Assembly (NCBI RefSeq): GCF_963576615.1
Contig: NC_088711.1
Location: 3,100,001 to 3,164,000 of the forward strand
Length of the DNA stretch: 64,000 nt
Direction of reading: 5' to 3'
From: Watersipora subatra
Taxonomy: Eukaryota; Bryozoa; Gymnolaemata; Cheilostomatida; Watersiporidae
The notes under the pieces were generated by a model. It saw only the letters and a list, made by a program, of their open reading frames with translations. It was not told where the DNA came from and made no database searches. The position numbers and the translations under genes were made by a program. The stretch's first letter is position 1. Every line of letters starts with the position of its first letter. This document shows positions 36,317 to 47,200 of this stretch, piece after piece.

Positions 36317-36499
36317 TTACATAGTAACTGAATTAAATATTTGGTCCTTCACTAAAATTGCCAAGTCTTCAAGTTTATTCAGACCATTTATCGTGATATT
36401 GTCAAATGCTAGCGAGCTTGCTAGCGAGCTTGCTAGCGAGCTTGCTAGCAAGCTTGCTGGAGCTAGAAACAAAATACAAACCAAAATTAAAGCGACCAT
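36317..36499 (-). CDS. Possible small secreted peptide (speculative)
   Basis: A 60-residue ORF starting MVALILVCILFLAPA, which looks like a signal peptide, followed by four Leu-Ala-Ser-Ser repeats and a short acidic/hydrophobic tail ending FNSVTM. The repeat is encoded by the 12-bp array at 36408-36455. An upstream in-frame Met at 36556 would add 19 residues. There is no homology I recognise and no other exon nearby, so this may be a chance ORF. Confidence 0.2.
   Translation of the reverse strand: MVALILVCILFLAPASLLASSLASSLASSLAFDNITINGLNKLEDLAILVKDQIFNSVTM
36408..36455. repeat. 12-bp tandem repeat
   Basis: Four copies of GCTAGCGAGCTT, the last with one change. The unit is partly palindromic (GCTAGC, GAGCTT/AAGCTT). 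Confidence 0.95.
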
Positions 36500-36635
36500 C
36501 TTCAACTCATTTGACCAAGCACTGAAGAGTGAATTACTGTCAACTGAGACAAACATGTTGGTGTGACCTGATGATTCGTATTTACATCTTATGTCTATTA
36601 CCTACTCATTAGAGGAAAAACTGTGGAATTCATTG

Positions 36636-36820
36636 GTGTGTAGTTGTGGCTTAGCAATAGCGGCCATATCGGGTGTGTAGTTGTGGCTTAGCAATAGCGG
36701 CCATATCGGGTGCATAGTTGTGGCTTAGCAATAGCGGCCATATCGGGTGCGTAGTTGTGGCTTAGCAATAGCGGCCATATCGGGTGTGTAGTTGTGGCTT
36801 AGCAATAGCGGCCATATGAA
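36636..36820. repeat. 37-bp tandem repeat
   Basis: Five copies of a 37-bp unit containing TAGTTGTGGCTTAGCAATAG and CGGCCATATCGGG, differing at one or two bases. Confidence 0.95.
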
Positions 36821-37267
36821 AAATCTGCTGCTTTAATCAGGATACGTTTTTAGGTATTTTTATGGATTTTTGTAAGACTTTGTTGTAAGTGAGATATGAT
36901 AGTCTCATCTGGACACTTATCAGTTAGCTCTAAAGTATTCCGGGATAAGTTGTTGATATAGCAAGCCTTTATACAGAAGTTAGTAGCTCAATGCGCTTTC
37001 AAATAATAATAATAATAATGAAGACTTATTTAAGCTTTGAGTATTTATGAGTTCTACCGTTTGGATTATCTCGCTCAATGCTTTTATTAGACCTTCTGAA
37101 CGTACTGCTCCTAATGATTGAACACCGCATGTTTCATTTAATAATAAAACAAATCGTTATTGCAAATAAGTATTTCAAGTTTAGATACTAGGGAGTTGTT
37201 CTCTTTTTTAACATATTTTATGGCTTAGTGCAGAAAGAGGTTCTTGTCAACCGCCACTGTGTAGTGT

Positions 37268-38263
37268 TAAGGGGTGGTCACACGAAAGCCGAAACGAACT
37301 AAACGACGCACAACGACGTCAGTGTCAGTTGTAAACTGTTTGGCCGAAGACATTTCTCGCCGAAACGAACCATTTCGGTCCTGCTCGAAATTTCGTGGCC
37401 AAACCTCTGCTCTTATTGGCTGGTTGAAATTCTAGCGAGCACGCGTCACATTTTTCCTTACATGTGTGAGCAAAGTTAAAACAGAAATGGGACGATTATC
37501 TTATTTCGTTAATTAAACAACATGAAGCAATTAACGACAAGGCTCACCCGGACTACATAAACAAAGATGGCGTCATTTACAATATTTGGTCCTTCATTTC
37601 AAATGAAATGAGAGCACAAAACTATATGGAATTCGTTGGTAAATAAGTAAAATAATTTAAAGACGTTATCCATCACCATATGATGATATATTGTAAAATG
37701 ATTTTGCCGGGCTTTACTCAGGCACAATGTAGCTTGTGATTGTGTTGCATAAATGTAAGAGAATGAGTGTGGTTTTCTTTCGTGTAGAATAGAAGTACAT
37801 ATGTAGAAGTAATGTTTCATACCCATCTTGATGAAGAATCGTTGACTGATTTATTTATGTAAAACCACAATACTATGATAAAGACTGTTTTTGTTTGTTA
37901 TGTACTCAGCATAGAGAAACATTCATATGTTAACAAAAAATATAATTTTTTTGATGGGATGGGTTGGCAAAATCTTTGTATCTAGTGATTTGTTTTGAGC
38001 AGCTGAACGATCTTGTGATAAATCTGCTGCGTAATTATAATTAATAATTGGTCCTCAAAGTTTTTTGTTTACAATAGAAATATTAAACTCAAATACTTAA
38101 AAACTACTAATGAAATAGTGTCTTGTCTTCATGCGTATGGTATCTAGAAAGTGAAGCGATTTCGGATGCCGTGTGACATGTGGCTTAGCCGAACCGAACC
38201 GAAACAACCTCCGAACCGACCCAAACCTAAGTCGGTTCGGCCATCATGTGACCACAGCTTTAC
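37268..38263. mobile_element. Inverted-repeat element, family D
   Basis: The left end AAGGGGTGGTCACACGAAAG and the right end (complement of AAAGCTGTGGTCACATGATG) form imperfect inverted repeats, both followed inward by GCCGAA(A/C)CGA(A/C)(C/T). Subterminal CCGAAACGAACC-type motifs recur. About 1 kb, no transposase. Target duplication is unclear, so the superfamily is not assigned. Confidence 0.6.
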
Positions 38264-38680
38264 GCAACACAATCACGCCACTTGCTTTTTGCAACCACTA
38301 GTTGATATCTCCCTGCCTCTCAATGTTTGTCACATTTCTGTGGTTAGCCAAGTGTCACACGTCGCTGATCTGCAGCTATTTTGGCAGAATATGCAATTTT
38401 AGCTGGCCACCCGCCAACGGCTTCTATCAACAACTTCTTGTTGAGGTTCTAAGGTATATTCTTAGACATACAGGTGCTTTGCTTTTTAGGTTATATAAAA
38501 TGTTACGGTAACACAGTTCCATCTTTGTCCATAGAGTTTTTGGAAATGGTACTTGAGCTGAGTTGACTAGCGGTGTAATGACACTGTTCTGAAGTTATTG
38601 ATTGTCAGCAAGATTCATTTGGACTGAACGATCTGTGGAGACTGCGAATTTATCTGACCAATATAGCTACATGATCTGCA

Positions 38681-39832
38681 CAGTAGAGGGGGAACGAGAC
38701 AGGTTTTTTAAGTTCGAGACGAGACTCGAGACACTGTCTTGTGAAAAGTCGAGACTCGAGACACGAGACACGAGACAGTAAACTAATGAGCATTTGGTGA
38801 TGATTTCACTACACGAGTACTAGCTACTTGGTATATATAAATTAATAAATCTATTTTTAAATTGAATTTTCAACTGGTGTAAACGATTTAAATACAACAT
38901 TTTAATTATTATAGTGATATGCATGTAGTTTTTGTAAACAAAAGTGACACAAACAGCTCTAAAATACCGAAGTTATATATTCTAAGAATTTTGAGCTTGA
39001 TTGATCATAATTATTATAAACATATTGATTTGTACATGTATATTTTTACCATCTATTGAATAGTTCTTACTTTTTAATGTAATGTGTAATGAAACCGATA
39101 GCCGTCGCTCTACAAAGAAATACCGCAACTAAAAGAACACACGATAACACTTTCATTCTTATCGTTTCATTAATGTTAAGTTTTGTTTATGTGTTAACTG
39201 TAGTATGTGAATTATATTTAAATTGTACTCATGAAATTATATTAATTACTGTATACATGTATATTCTTATATTGAGTTAACAAAACGTCATTGTTAACCG
39301 AACACGGACTATGGTCGGCACGGCCTTTCGTTCGTTTCTCCGTGTCCGGGCAAGTTTTACCCGCGATTGGTAGTATATACGTAAAAGAGGCCCGAATTTT
39401 ATGAAGGTCAGTTGGTGTTTAGACACGATACGATAAAATACAGACATTTTACCCGCAAAAGTTATCCAATTTATTAAATTGGATTATCCGAAGAGCAATT
39501 AGATACTACCCGGTATCTGTTTTAAGAACACAGAACCGAACTAAAATATAACAGGGCCGTTGTCCGGGCTACATGATTAGACTCAGTGGCCAACATAATC
39601 AATAGCAACAGGTAGTAACGGACCGGGTAGAACTTTAAAGGCAGCTGCCCGCAATCTGTTACAATATATGGAGTTGTTGCTACCGCAAGAAGCCATGTTT
39701 TAACGACCGTGCGCAGGCGCTTTAGTTCTATTTCCTGTCTCGAGTTTGGCAATAGTTAACTCGAGACGAGACCGATACGAGACGAGACAGGTCGATACTC
39801 GAGACGTCTCGTGTCTCGTTCCACCTCTACTG
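38681..39832. mobile_element. hAT-like inverted-repeat element, family E
   Basis: Ends are CAGTAGAGGGGGAACGAGAC and the complement of CAGTAGAGGTGGAACGAGAC, followed by dense CGAGACGAGAC / CTCGAGAC subterminal repeats at both sides. CAGNAGAGGTGG-type ends resemble hAT elements. No clear 8-bp duplication is seen. About 1.15 kb, non-coding. Confidence 0.72.
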
Positions 39833-40050
39833 CACAGTTCATTTAGGAAGCTCTTTTACCCCATTTTCCCTAACTGATGATAGGAAGCCTAAAGAGCTAA
39901 GGTTATCTTGAGCCAAATTTTGGAGTTGTTTAATCATGTGGGCATAATATTATTTATAGCTTTGGCTTGACATCTGTTAGTTTAATGCATTTGTTTAGCA
40001 TTTTGTTTCTTCTTAGCATTATGAATAGATCTGATAAGCTGTCTGGTATG

Positions 40051-40152
40051 AGGCGGTGTAAGGCGGTTTTTACTCCGTATGTCTATTATGATGATGAGGC
40101 AGTGTAAGGCAGTTTTTACTCCATATGTCTATTATGATGATGAGGCAGTGTA
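40051..40152. repeat. 46-bp tandem duplication
   Basis: Two full copies and a partial third of a 46-bp unit containing TTTTTACTCC(A/G)TATGTC and TATTATGATGATGAGGCAGT. Confidence 0.9.
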
Positions 40153-41106
40153 GTAGACTACTCTATCATTTTATTATCTGCCCTTCTTAATGTTTAGAGT
40201 CAATGATACCCTTCGACCATGTAAACAGAATGATAAGATATTATCGAGTATCTTCAATGAAGCTCTCAGGTTTTTTATAAGCTTGCAATCTCTGGGTTTA
40301 ACATATTTGAAAGGCACCGGAACAAATTTTCGGGTCTGTTTGTTATTGAAAACACATTGAATTGTTTTGTTACGCTACAAATCAGCTTGACACGCCGAGT
40401 TTTTCGAGTAGGAATGATGTTTGTGGTAAATCTTTTTTTCATTCCACATTTCAGCAAATCTAAAGCTCAACGAATAGGGAGTTTGAATTTACTATAGTTT
40501 ATATACTTAAATAGTTTGAGGTTATAATTGCTTCTTCTGTTACATCGATGATAAATCGGCAGTAGAACAAACATGCAGTAGTTGATATTGCCGTTTACTA
40601 GATCGGCTTACGTAGCGGGTCTCTAAATATTCCTAAATGTGAAGATTTGAGTTTTACTCCTAGTCAGTCCATATGAGCTCATAGATACATGAGACCCCTC
40701 CAGCTTGGTTTGCATACCAAAAGAAAATGAAAAGTTTACCATTTGCATTGTTTTCTAGAAGTACTCGCAATGCTGTTTAGTACATACATTCTGGTGAGCT
40801 GTAAACCTAGCCTATTTATAAATAGCCATTTACATGTTTATCACCTGTGTTTGTATGAGCTATGAAAGTTTTAGTCACCCATAATCCTCTCTTATGGAGT
40901 CAACTTTTTATCATTTCTCATGCCGATATGAGGCAATTTCAAGGCAGCTGAAATTATAGTTCCTGTCTATTTATTGTTCCAAATTGAAAAAAACCTGAGC
41001 CACTAAAATTAGTCTGAGAGAGGAAAATTACATAAATTATGGTCCTAGACTCAGATGGCCAAGTGCTTGTCAGTTTATTTAAAGCTTCCTTCTGTCTTCA
41101 TCATAA

Positions 41107-41425
41107 GTATACGTACTAGAGGTATACGTACTAGAGGTATACGTACTAAAGGTACACGTACTAGAGGTACACGTACTAGAGGTACGCGTACTAGAGGTAC
41201 ACGTACTAGAGGTACACGTACTAGAGGTACACGTACCAGAGGTACACGTACTAGAGGTATACGTACTAGAGGTATACGTACTAGAGGTACACGTACTAGA
41301 GGTATACGTACTAGAGGTACACGTACTAGAGGTACACGTACTAGAGGTACACGTACTAGAGGTACACGTACTAGAGGTATACGTACTAGAGGTACACGTA
41401 CTAGAGGTACATGTACTAGAGGTAC
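41107..41425. repeat. 15-bp minisatellite
   Basis: About 21 copies of GGTA(C/T)ACGTACTAGA. As 15 is a multiple of 3, a plus-strand ORF (41055-41471) reads a five-residue Arg-Thr-Arg-Gly-Thr/Ile repeat. It abuts family B copy 3 (41469). The ORF has no other coding support. Confidence 0.96.
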
Positions 41426-41468
41426 TACATGTACTACGAGACCTACATATTCTCGTCTGCAGTTACCG

Positions 41469-42753
41469 TAAAACCTCTAATTGAACGCTGTGGCGCTCTA
41501 TTTTTCAACCCATCCTCTGTGGCGGTCAATCAGAGGTGACTTTCAAATGGCTCGTCAGAACTTAAGGGAAGATAAATTTAGCTGTGTTACGAGTAAAGCG
41601 AATGTCCCCTATATTTTGCCCCCTCTTTCTGGTGGAGCGATATTAAACATTTTGGATGCAATAAATCTGCTAACTTATTTCCAACTCATCTAAACAAGTG
41701 TGCATTGAGAAACCAAGAAATATCTCTACCAGTTACCGGTAATGTCTATTGCTTGCAATTATCTTGCGATGGATGATATTATAGCCTGTGTCCTGCTTTG
41801 CAATTTGTTAGAGTGTTCAATTATTTCATTCTAAGTTTGAAGACATTTTTATTTTATATCTATATTTAAAATAGTTGCGTAAAAGTTCATTGCATTCATT
41901 GATATGTTTGCTACAATTTGCAGCCAAAACTAGCTTTTTATGTGCAATAGAAGAGGAGTTACGAGCGTCGATCAATTGTAAGATCAGATTGCCGCCATGA
42001 TGTTATCAAATAACATGCTATAAATCTGCCAATTTATAAGTTATGTGATGATAATCTTTCAAATGATACAAATATCTATTCTTGAACAAGTGACATAAAC
42101 GAACCATGCTGATACTACATGCAGAAACAAAAATTAACGTTTTTAAAACCAAAATATTTGCATCGCTTGCTCGGATAGCTGCTTTCTGATTGTTGCTTTC
42201 GATGGAACGAACATCTTCTAGTTGTCCATTACCTTCCACAATATCTTCAGGCCTCAACTCTTTTTTTGCACTGCTGAACTTGTCGATATTAGCGTACAAA
42301 CAGCTTTTTCCATAGCAAAACTTTTACGCGTTGCACTTCGCAAGTGTAACTTAAATGCAACGCATAAAAGTTTTGCTCGCTAAACGTAACCGTTGATCTA
42401 AAACTAGTCGTTCATCTACCATCATAAATGTATACCGTTTTTTATATAGATGTATGTACTTCGAAGCATCAAGACCGTGTTATACAAAAACCCCTATTAG
42501 CCTGACACAGTTATTAATTGTTTCTATGGTTTAGCTTTCAAGGTTTTGACGGGAAAAAAGGGAAAAGTTTTTGGAGTTAGACAACGAGATAATTGATTGC
42601 TATTGATATAAATGATTCATCGTTAATACGATTTTGTGGACACTTTTCTATCGATCACTTAATATTATGGGCTCATAAAGATCAAAGATCGTCAAAGTTG
42701 TGGTCAAATGGAGGTGGCGTTCAAATAGAGGGGGTGTTCAATTAAAGGTTTTA
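41469..42753. mobile_element. TA-flanked inverted-repeat element, family B, copy 3 (inverted)
   Basis: TA-AAACCTCTAATTGAACGC at the left and the complement (GTTCAATTAAAGGTTT-TA) at the right, with TA at both edges. Its interior is the reverse complement of copies 1 and 2. Two peptide remnants stay open: plus 41550-41693 (LREDKFSCVTSKAN, ILDAINLLTYF) and minus 42299-42018 (ESNNQKAAIRASDANIL). An inverted duplication at 42315-42376 (GCAAAACTTTTACGCGTTGC and its near complement) is unique to this copy. Confidence 0.88.
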
Positions 42754-44275
42754 CAGAAGTTTCGTGGAATAGCTCTATAAGCAGATATATTCTTTTGTAC
42801 ACGATCACTACATTTCCCTGCTGTGAAGGTTGGTATTTTGTAGCATCATTTGATGTGCTCCATTGTACCCAAATAACCTGCAAAAAGCAATTTGTCTGCT
42901 TATATATTCCTATGATCCAATTGGTAATTTTCAAAAATTTCAGCTTGTATAACTGGTATACAGTTTGTATTTATGACCACGGCGCTCGTTGTTATTATTA
43001 CATGTACTCTAGCGAGCTCGGTATAACATAATCTCATCCAACATAACATACTCCAGCGCTTGTGCTTTTAATTTAATATCAAAATGTTAACTCCTCATCA
43101 CAGATACTTCTTTAAATGTAATTTAGCTAACAAAATTTGGTTACTGTTTATAAATCCATAGGGACAAAATGAGTAAAGAGCGAGCCCTGGATGAGGAACC
43201 TACAAAGTCTCAAATAATCTACTTTTTTATCATCTTTAGTATTCGTATCATCTATTGATTGTCTCTGAACTGTAGTTGTTAGCCCTGTTGTTTAGAGACC
43301 TAAAAACTATACATGGCAGGCAGTTCTATGCATGGTTTTCTCTATTGATTGCTACTAGCGGGTCAGGTGACAAAATGACAATCTTGTACATATCGCTATT
43401 GCAAATATTTTATCTATCACACGCATCTTCGTTAGAAATAGCTTAGCGTTCAATATCCGGATTAGCAGACATTGATTGTTTCGGGTGTTTGTGTTTCCTC
43501 AATATTGTGTTCTCAATAGCGAGCATAGCCTTTTGGTCTTTAACTGTTGATGCTAAGCGATACGCCTAGTTATTTGAGCAAAGACTATGTTCCGATAAGA
43601 CCCCCACAGACTCATCGCAATATCAATACTCCTTAGAAACCCTAAACTATTTGGCCGTAAATTAAATATACCATCTGGTCGCTGAACTGTGTTGATATAT
43701 TTACAAACTTTACCAAATGATCAATGCGTCTTTATGAAAATTTGAATGTTTTTATCCTCAGATATGTTTCGTACACTGTTCTTCAATGAACTACCGAACT
43801 GTCTAGCAAGGTTGTGTGACTGATACCTTTATGCCAGTATAAAAACATGGCATATGATTGTGCAGTCTAAATAACACCACATAGAGAACAATGGAGCTAA
43901 TGTTGTAGAGACCAGCCAAGGCAACAATAGTGGCTTTTGTGGGGGACCTTATCAACTTATCTGACAGGCTAGCCAACTGATTGGCTTACCAGTTGTCAAC
44001 TGAGCAGAAACGATGGGATACGTAACGATATGCAGATAATAGCTTCTACACTCAACCAACCATCTCTAGAGGAGAGCCTACTCACCCCTACTATCACTGG
44101 ACTATTGCCTTTGGTGGAATATCACTGGAGGGCTGACCTGTCCATACATGTTGGAGGATGTCATGCACTGTAAGCCTGTCTCTCATTACAGCGATAAGAG
44201 ACACTGCTGGGCAAGGTTTTAGACTCGGGAGCTGCTAACGGTATTACGAAACTAGCGAGGCTGGGGCCACTAAAA
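42754..44275. promoter_or_regulatory. Upstream region of the WNK gene, candidate TATA box
   Basis: No coding exon recognised. TATAAAAA at 43838-43845 with a possible initiator about 25-30 bases downstream (near TGCAGTCT, 43861) is a candidate core promoter roughly 400 bp before the WNK start codon. This is a motif guess without expression support. Confidence 0.3.
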
Positions 44276-47200
44276 ATGCTACATGCAAATCTTGCAGTTG
44301 ATATTTCATCCAACATTAATGATGACTCACAAGGTGATCGTGGTCAGCGTATCGCGCCTGACAGCGGCAAGTTAGATGAGCGAAAAATAGTCTCGTCTCA
44401 GCAAACTGAAGAGCCCAGAGATAGCCTGGCTGAAGAAAAAGAGAAGGACAAGGAACGACAGGTCGCTGAAGAGATGAAAGTCGACAGCAAAACTGTGCGA
44501 TCGACGGCTATGTCGCACCGTGATGCTCGTAGGGACACACTGGACCTTGAGCTAACCTCGACATACGTGAAATCTCCTGATGGCAGGTACATGAAGTTGG
44601 AGGAAGAGATTGGCCGGGGCTCATTCAAGACTGTGTACAAGGGGGTGGACTGCGAAACAGGAGTCACTGTTGCTTGGTGTGAGCTGATGGTGAGTACCTT
44701 TAGTCACATAAAGTTAACAGGAGAATAGCCTATAGTTGACTTACTTTCTGCCGGTTGTAGGGGAATTGAGGATACACCCGCGTTTACACACAGAATGTTT
44801 AGGGCTAACTGATGGATTGGTAGTCTTTTTTTAATGCTATCGAAGTGTTTTCATTATCTGATTGCGCGAGGTTAGAGCTGGCTCAGAGACTAACAGGTGT
44901 CAGAAGCTTCTAATTGTGAGGTTACTCTCCGTTGGTCAGTCCAACAAATTTATTTTGAATAAGAGATTGTTCTGAAGCAGACGCGAGAATCTGTTTGGAA
45001 TTTTCTAATCAGAGACATGCATTTGTGCATTTGTTGAATAGATATCTCTTAAGTGTTTCATGCAATCGAACCAAAAAGGATCTCGATGTACAACAGAAAA
45101 TTCCCTGCAGCCTAAAATTTGTCTCTTTCCAGTGTCTGATGATGGCCACTGAAAAGAAATTGTAGCACAACTGTAAATCCATTTAGTAAAAACCATTTGT
45201 TACGTTTTATATCTAACAGAGAGGTATGTACATAGCCGAGTGCTAGCCAAGGATTAGCCACAACTGGTGCTAGTATGTGTGATTTCGGAGTGACTCGATT
45301 AGTGGTGTAAGCATGACAGGCTAGTAAACACGCAACTCTGCAAGTCGTTGTTAGTAAATGAGAATATCTGTTAGCTGGGCAGAGCAATGCTACTGACCTA
45401 GTCTACAGTTGAGTAGGGGTATAAGAGCTGGTGATGACAGAGCTTTGCTCTTGATGCCCGCTCCTAGGCTATCTAATGCATCCAGCTACCCATTATGTTA
45501 GTATGTTACATTGCTTATGAATTTCTAGTACGTGACCAACACGAGATAAGGCTAAAAGGCTTGTTTATGGGTCTTGCTTCTAGTTGAAAGCTCAATTTAT
45601 ACATGAGAACTGATACATACGAACATGGGTCAGGTTTCACTGTTTGTAAATATTGCTTTCTAAGGGTGCTAAAGGGGCAAGGCCTTTGCTCGTCTTTACG
45701 ATGATGAGGACGTTGTTAACTTTATTTGTATATGAGACAGTCTGCAGTTGGCATATAGCTGCTAGAGTACACAGTATTTCAACCCAGCTATACCTTTCTA
45801 AGTACTATAGACCAACTACCTGTCTGAGGATTCCTGTCCATTCCATCTTACAATCACATATGTACACGAGTAAGTGTACACGAGTAAGTGTACACGAGTA
45901 AGCGTACACTTACTCGTGTACACTTTCTCGTGTTATATATGCAGTACATTCGTGCTTGTTTCCTAGCTGCTTCATGTAGTTGTAGCCTATTTATTCCTGC
46001 TTTTTACTAAGTTCAATCCTACAGTTGATGCACAAAGCATACAATTTCTATGCTTCCAGTTCATTAGATTCTAATGTTTAGGAAACCTTACAACAATTGC
46101 TATGTTATTGTAATACTACATAGGACCATACCGCCTTCGTGGTCTTACATTTATTTTGTGCCACCACATAGACTGTGCAATTATTTTTACGAATAATTTG
46201 TTAGTTACAAAGCAGATAATATGTATATATCCTTGTTGGCGGAAACTAGGTCAACATTAGCATTAGGCCTCTACAAAATTGAGGGCAGAACTTGAAGCCT
46301 TAACATCTCTTGGACACGCCTCCTTATGACTCTAGGGAGGGAATACGAAAGCAGCGAGGAAGAAATTCAAAGAGGAAGCTGCCATGCTCAAAGGGCTAGT
46401 CAACAAGAACATTCTTCGTTTCTATGATTCCTGGGAGTACAATAAGAAAATAGTTCTGGTTACTGAGCTCATGACCTCTGGTACTCTCAAACAGTAAGTA
46501 TATCCAATTCTCTTAGTCTCCCTTCCTTAGGTTCCTCCCACCCTAAAGGTTAGCTGACAGCATTTTAAAATTACATTTGTTTGTACTAATGTAATCATGT
46601 AATCAATACATTTTGCTTTTCAGCAATGGTTTTAATATTGAAGAATGAAAAACCGGTTTAGAAAACAAAAAAACATTTTTAGAGACAAAAACACTTAAAA
46701 TACGAGCTGTAAGCTGTCACATAAGGCGATCATTTTTCGGCAAAGCATGGACTTATGAATTTACTGTGTCAGTGCCTATGATTAGCCAATGTGTGAACGC
46801 GAGACAAAAGCACTTCTATGTCTCCATTCTTATACTTTTACCCATGCTAGGTTGTTATGGCTACCCAACATGACAGATAATTATAACACAAGGTAGAAGC
46901 AGATTCCACAAATACAAAAAATGTGTCTGCTGTATTTGTATTTTTAACGTCGTCCCACTGTGCTTCTCGAATCCTGTGCTTCTCGAATCCTGCGCTTCTA
47001 GAATCCTGTGTTGAGAGTATGAGATTGTGGTAAACATGAGGTCCTGTGTTGAGAGTATGGGATTGTGGTAAACATGATCCTTTTTGGAGGGTATGGGATT
47101 GTGGTAAACATGAGGTCCTGATAGGAGGGTATGGGATTGTGGTAAACATGATCCTTTTTGGAGGGTATAGGATTGTGGTAAACATGAGGTCCTGTGTTGA

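Noticed and set aside
38673-39840. 8-bp target-site duplication for family E
   Set aside because: The flanks GATCTGCA and CACAGTTC do not match; a 4-bp GCAC overlap depends on shifting the ends and is not convincing.
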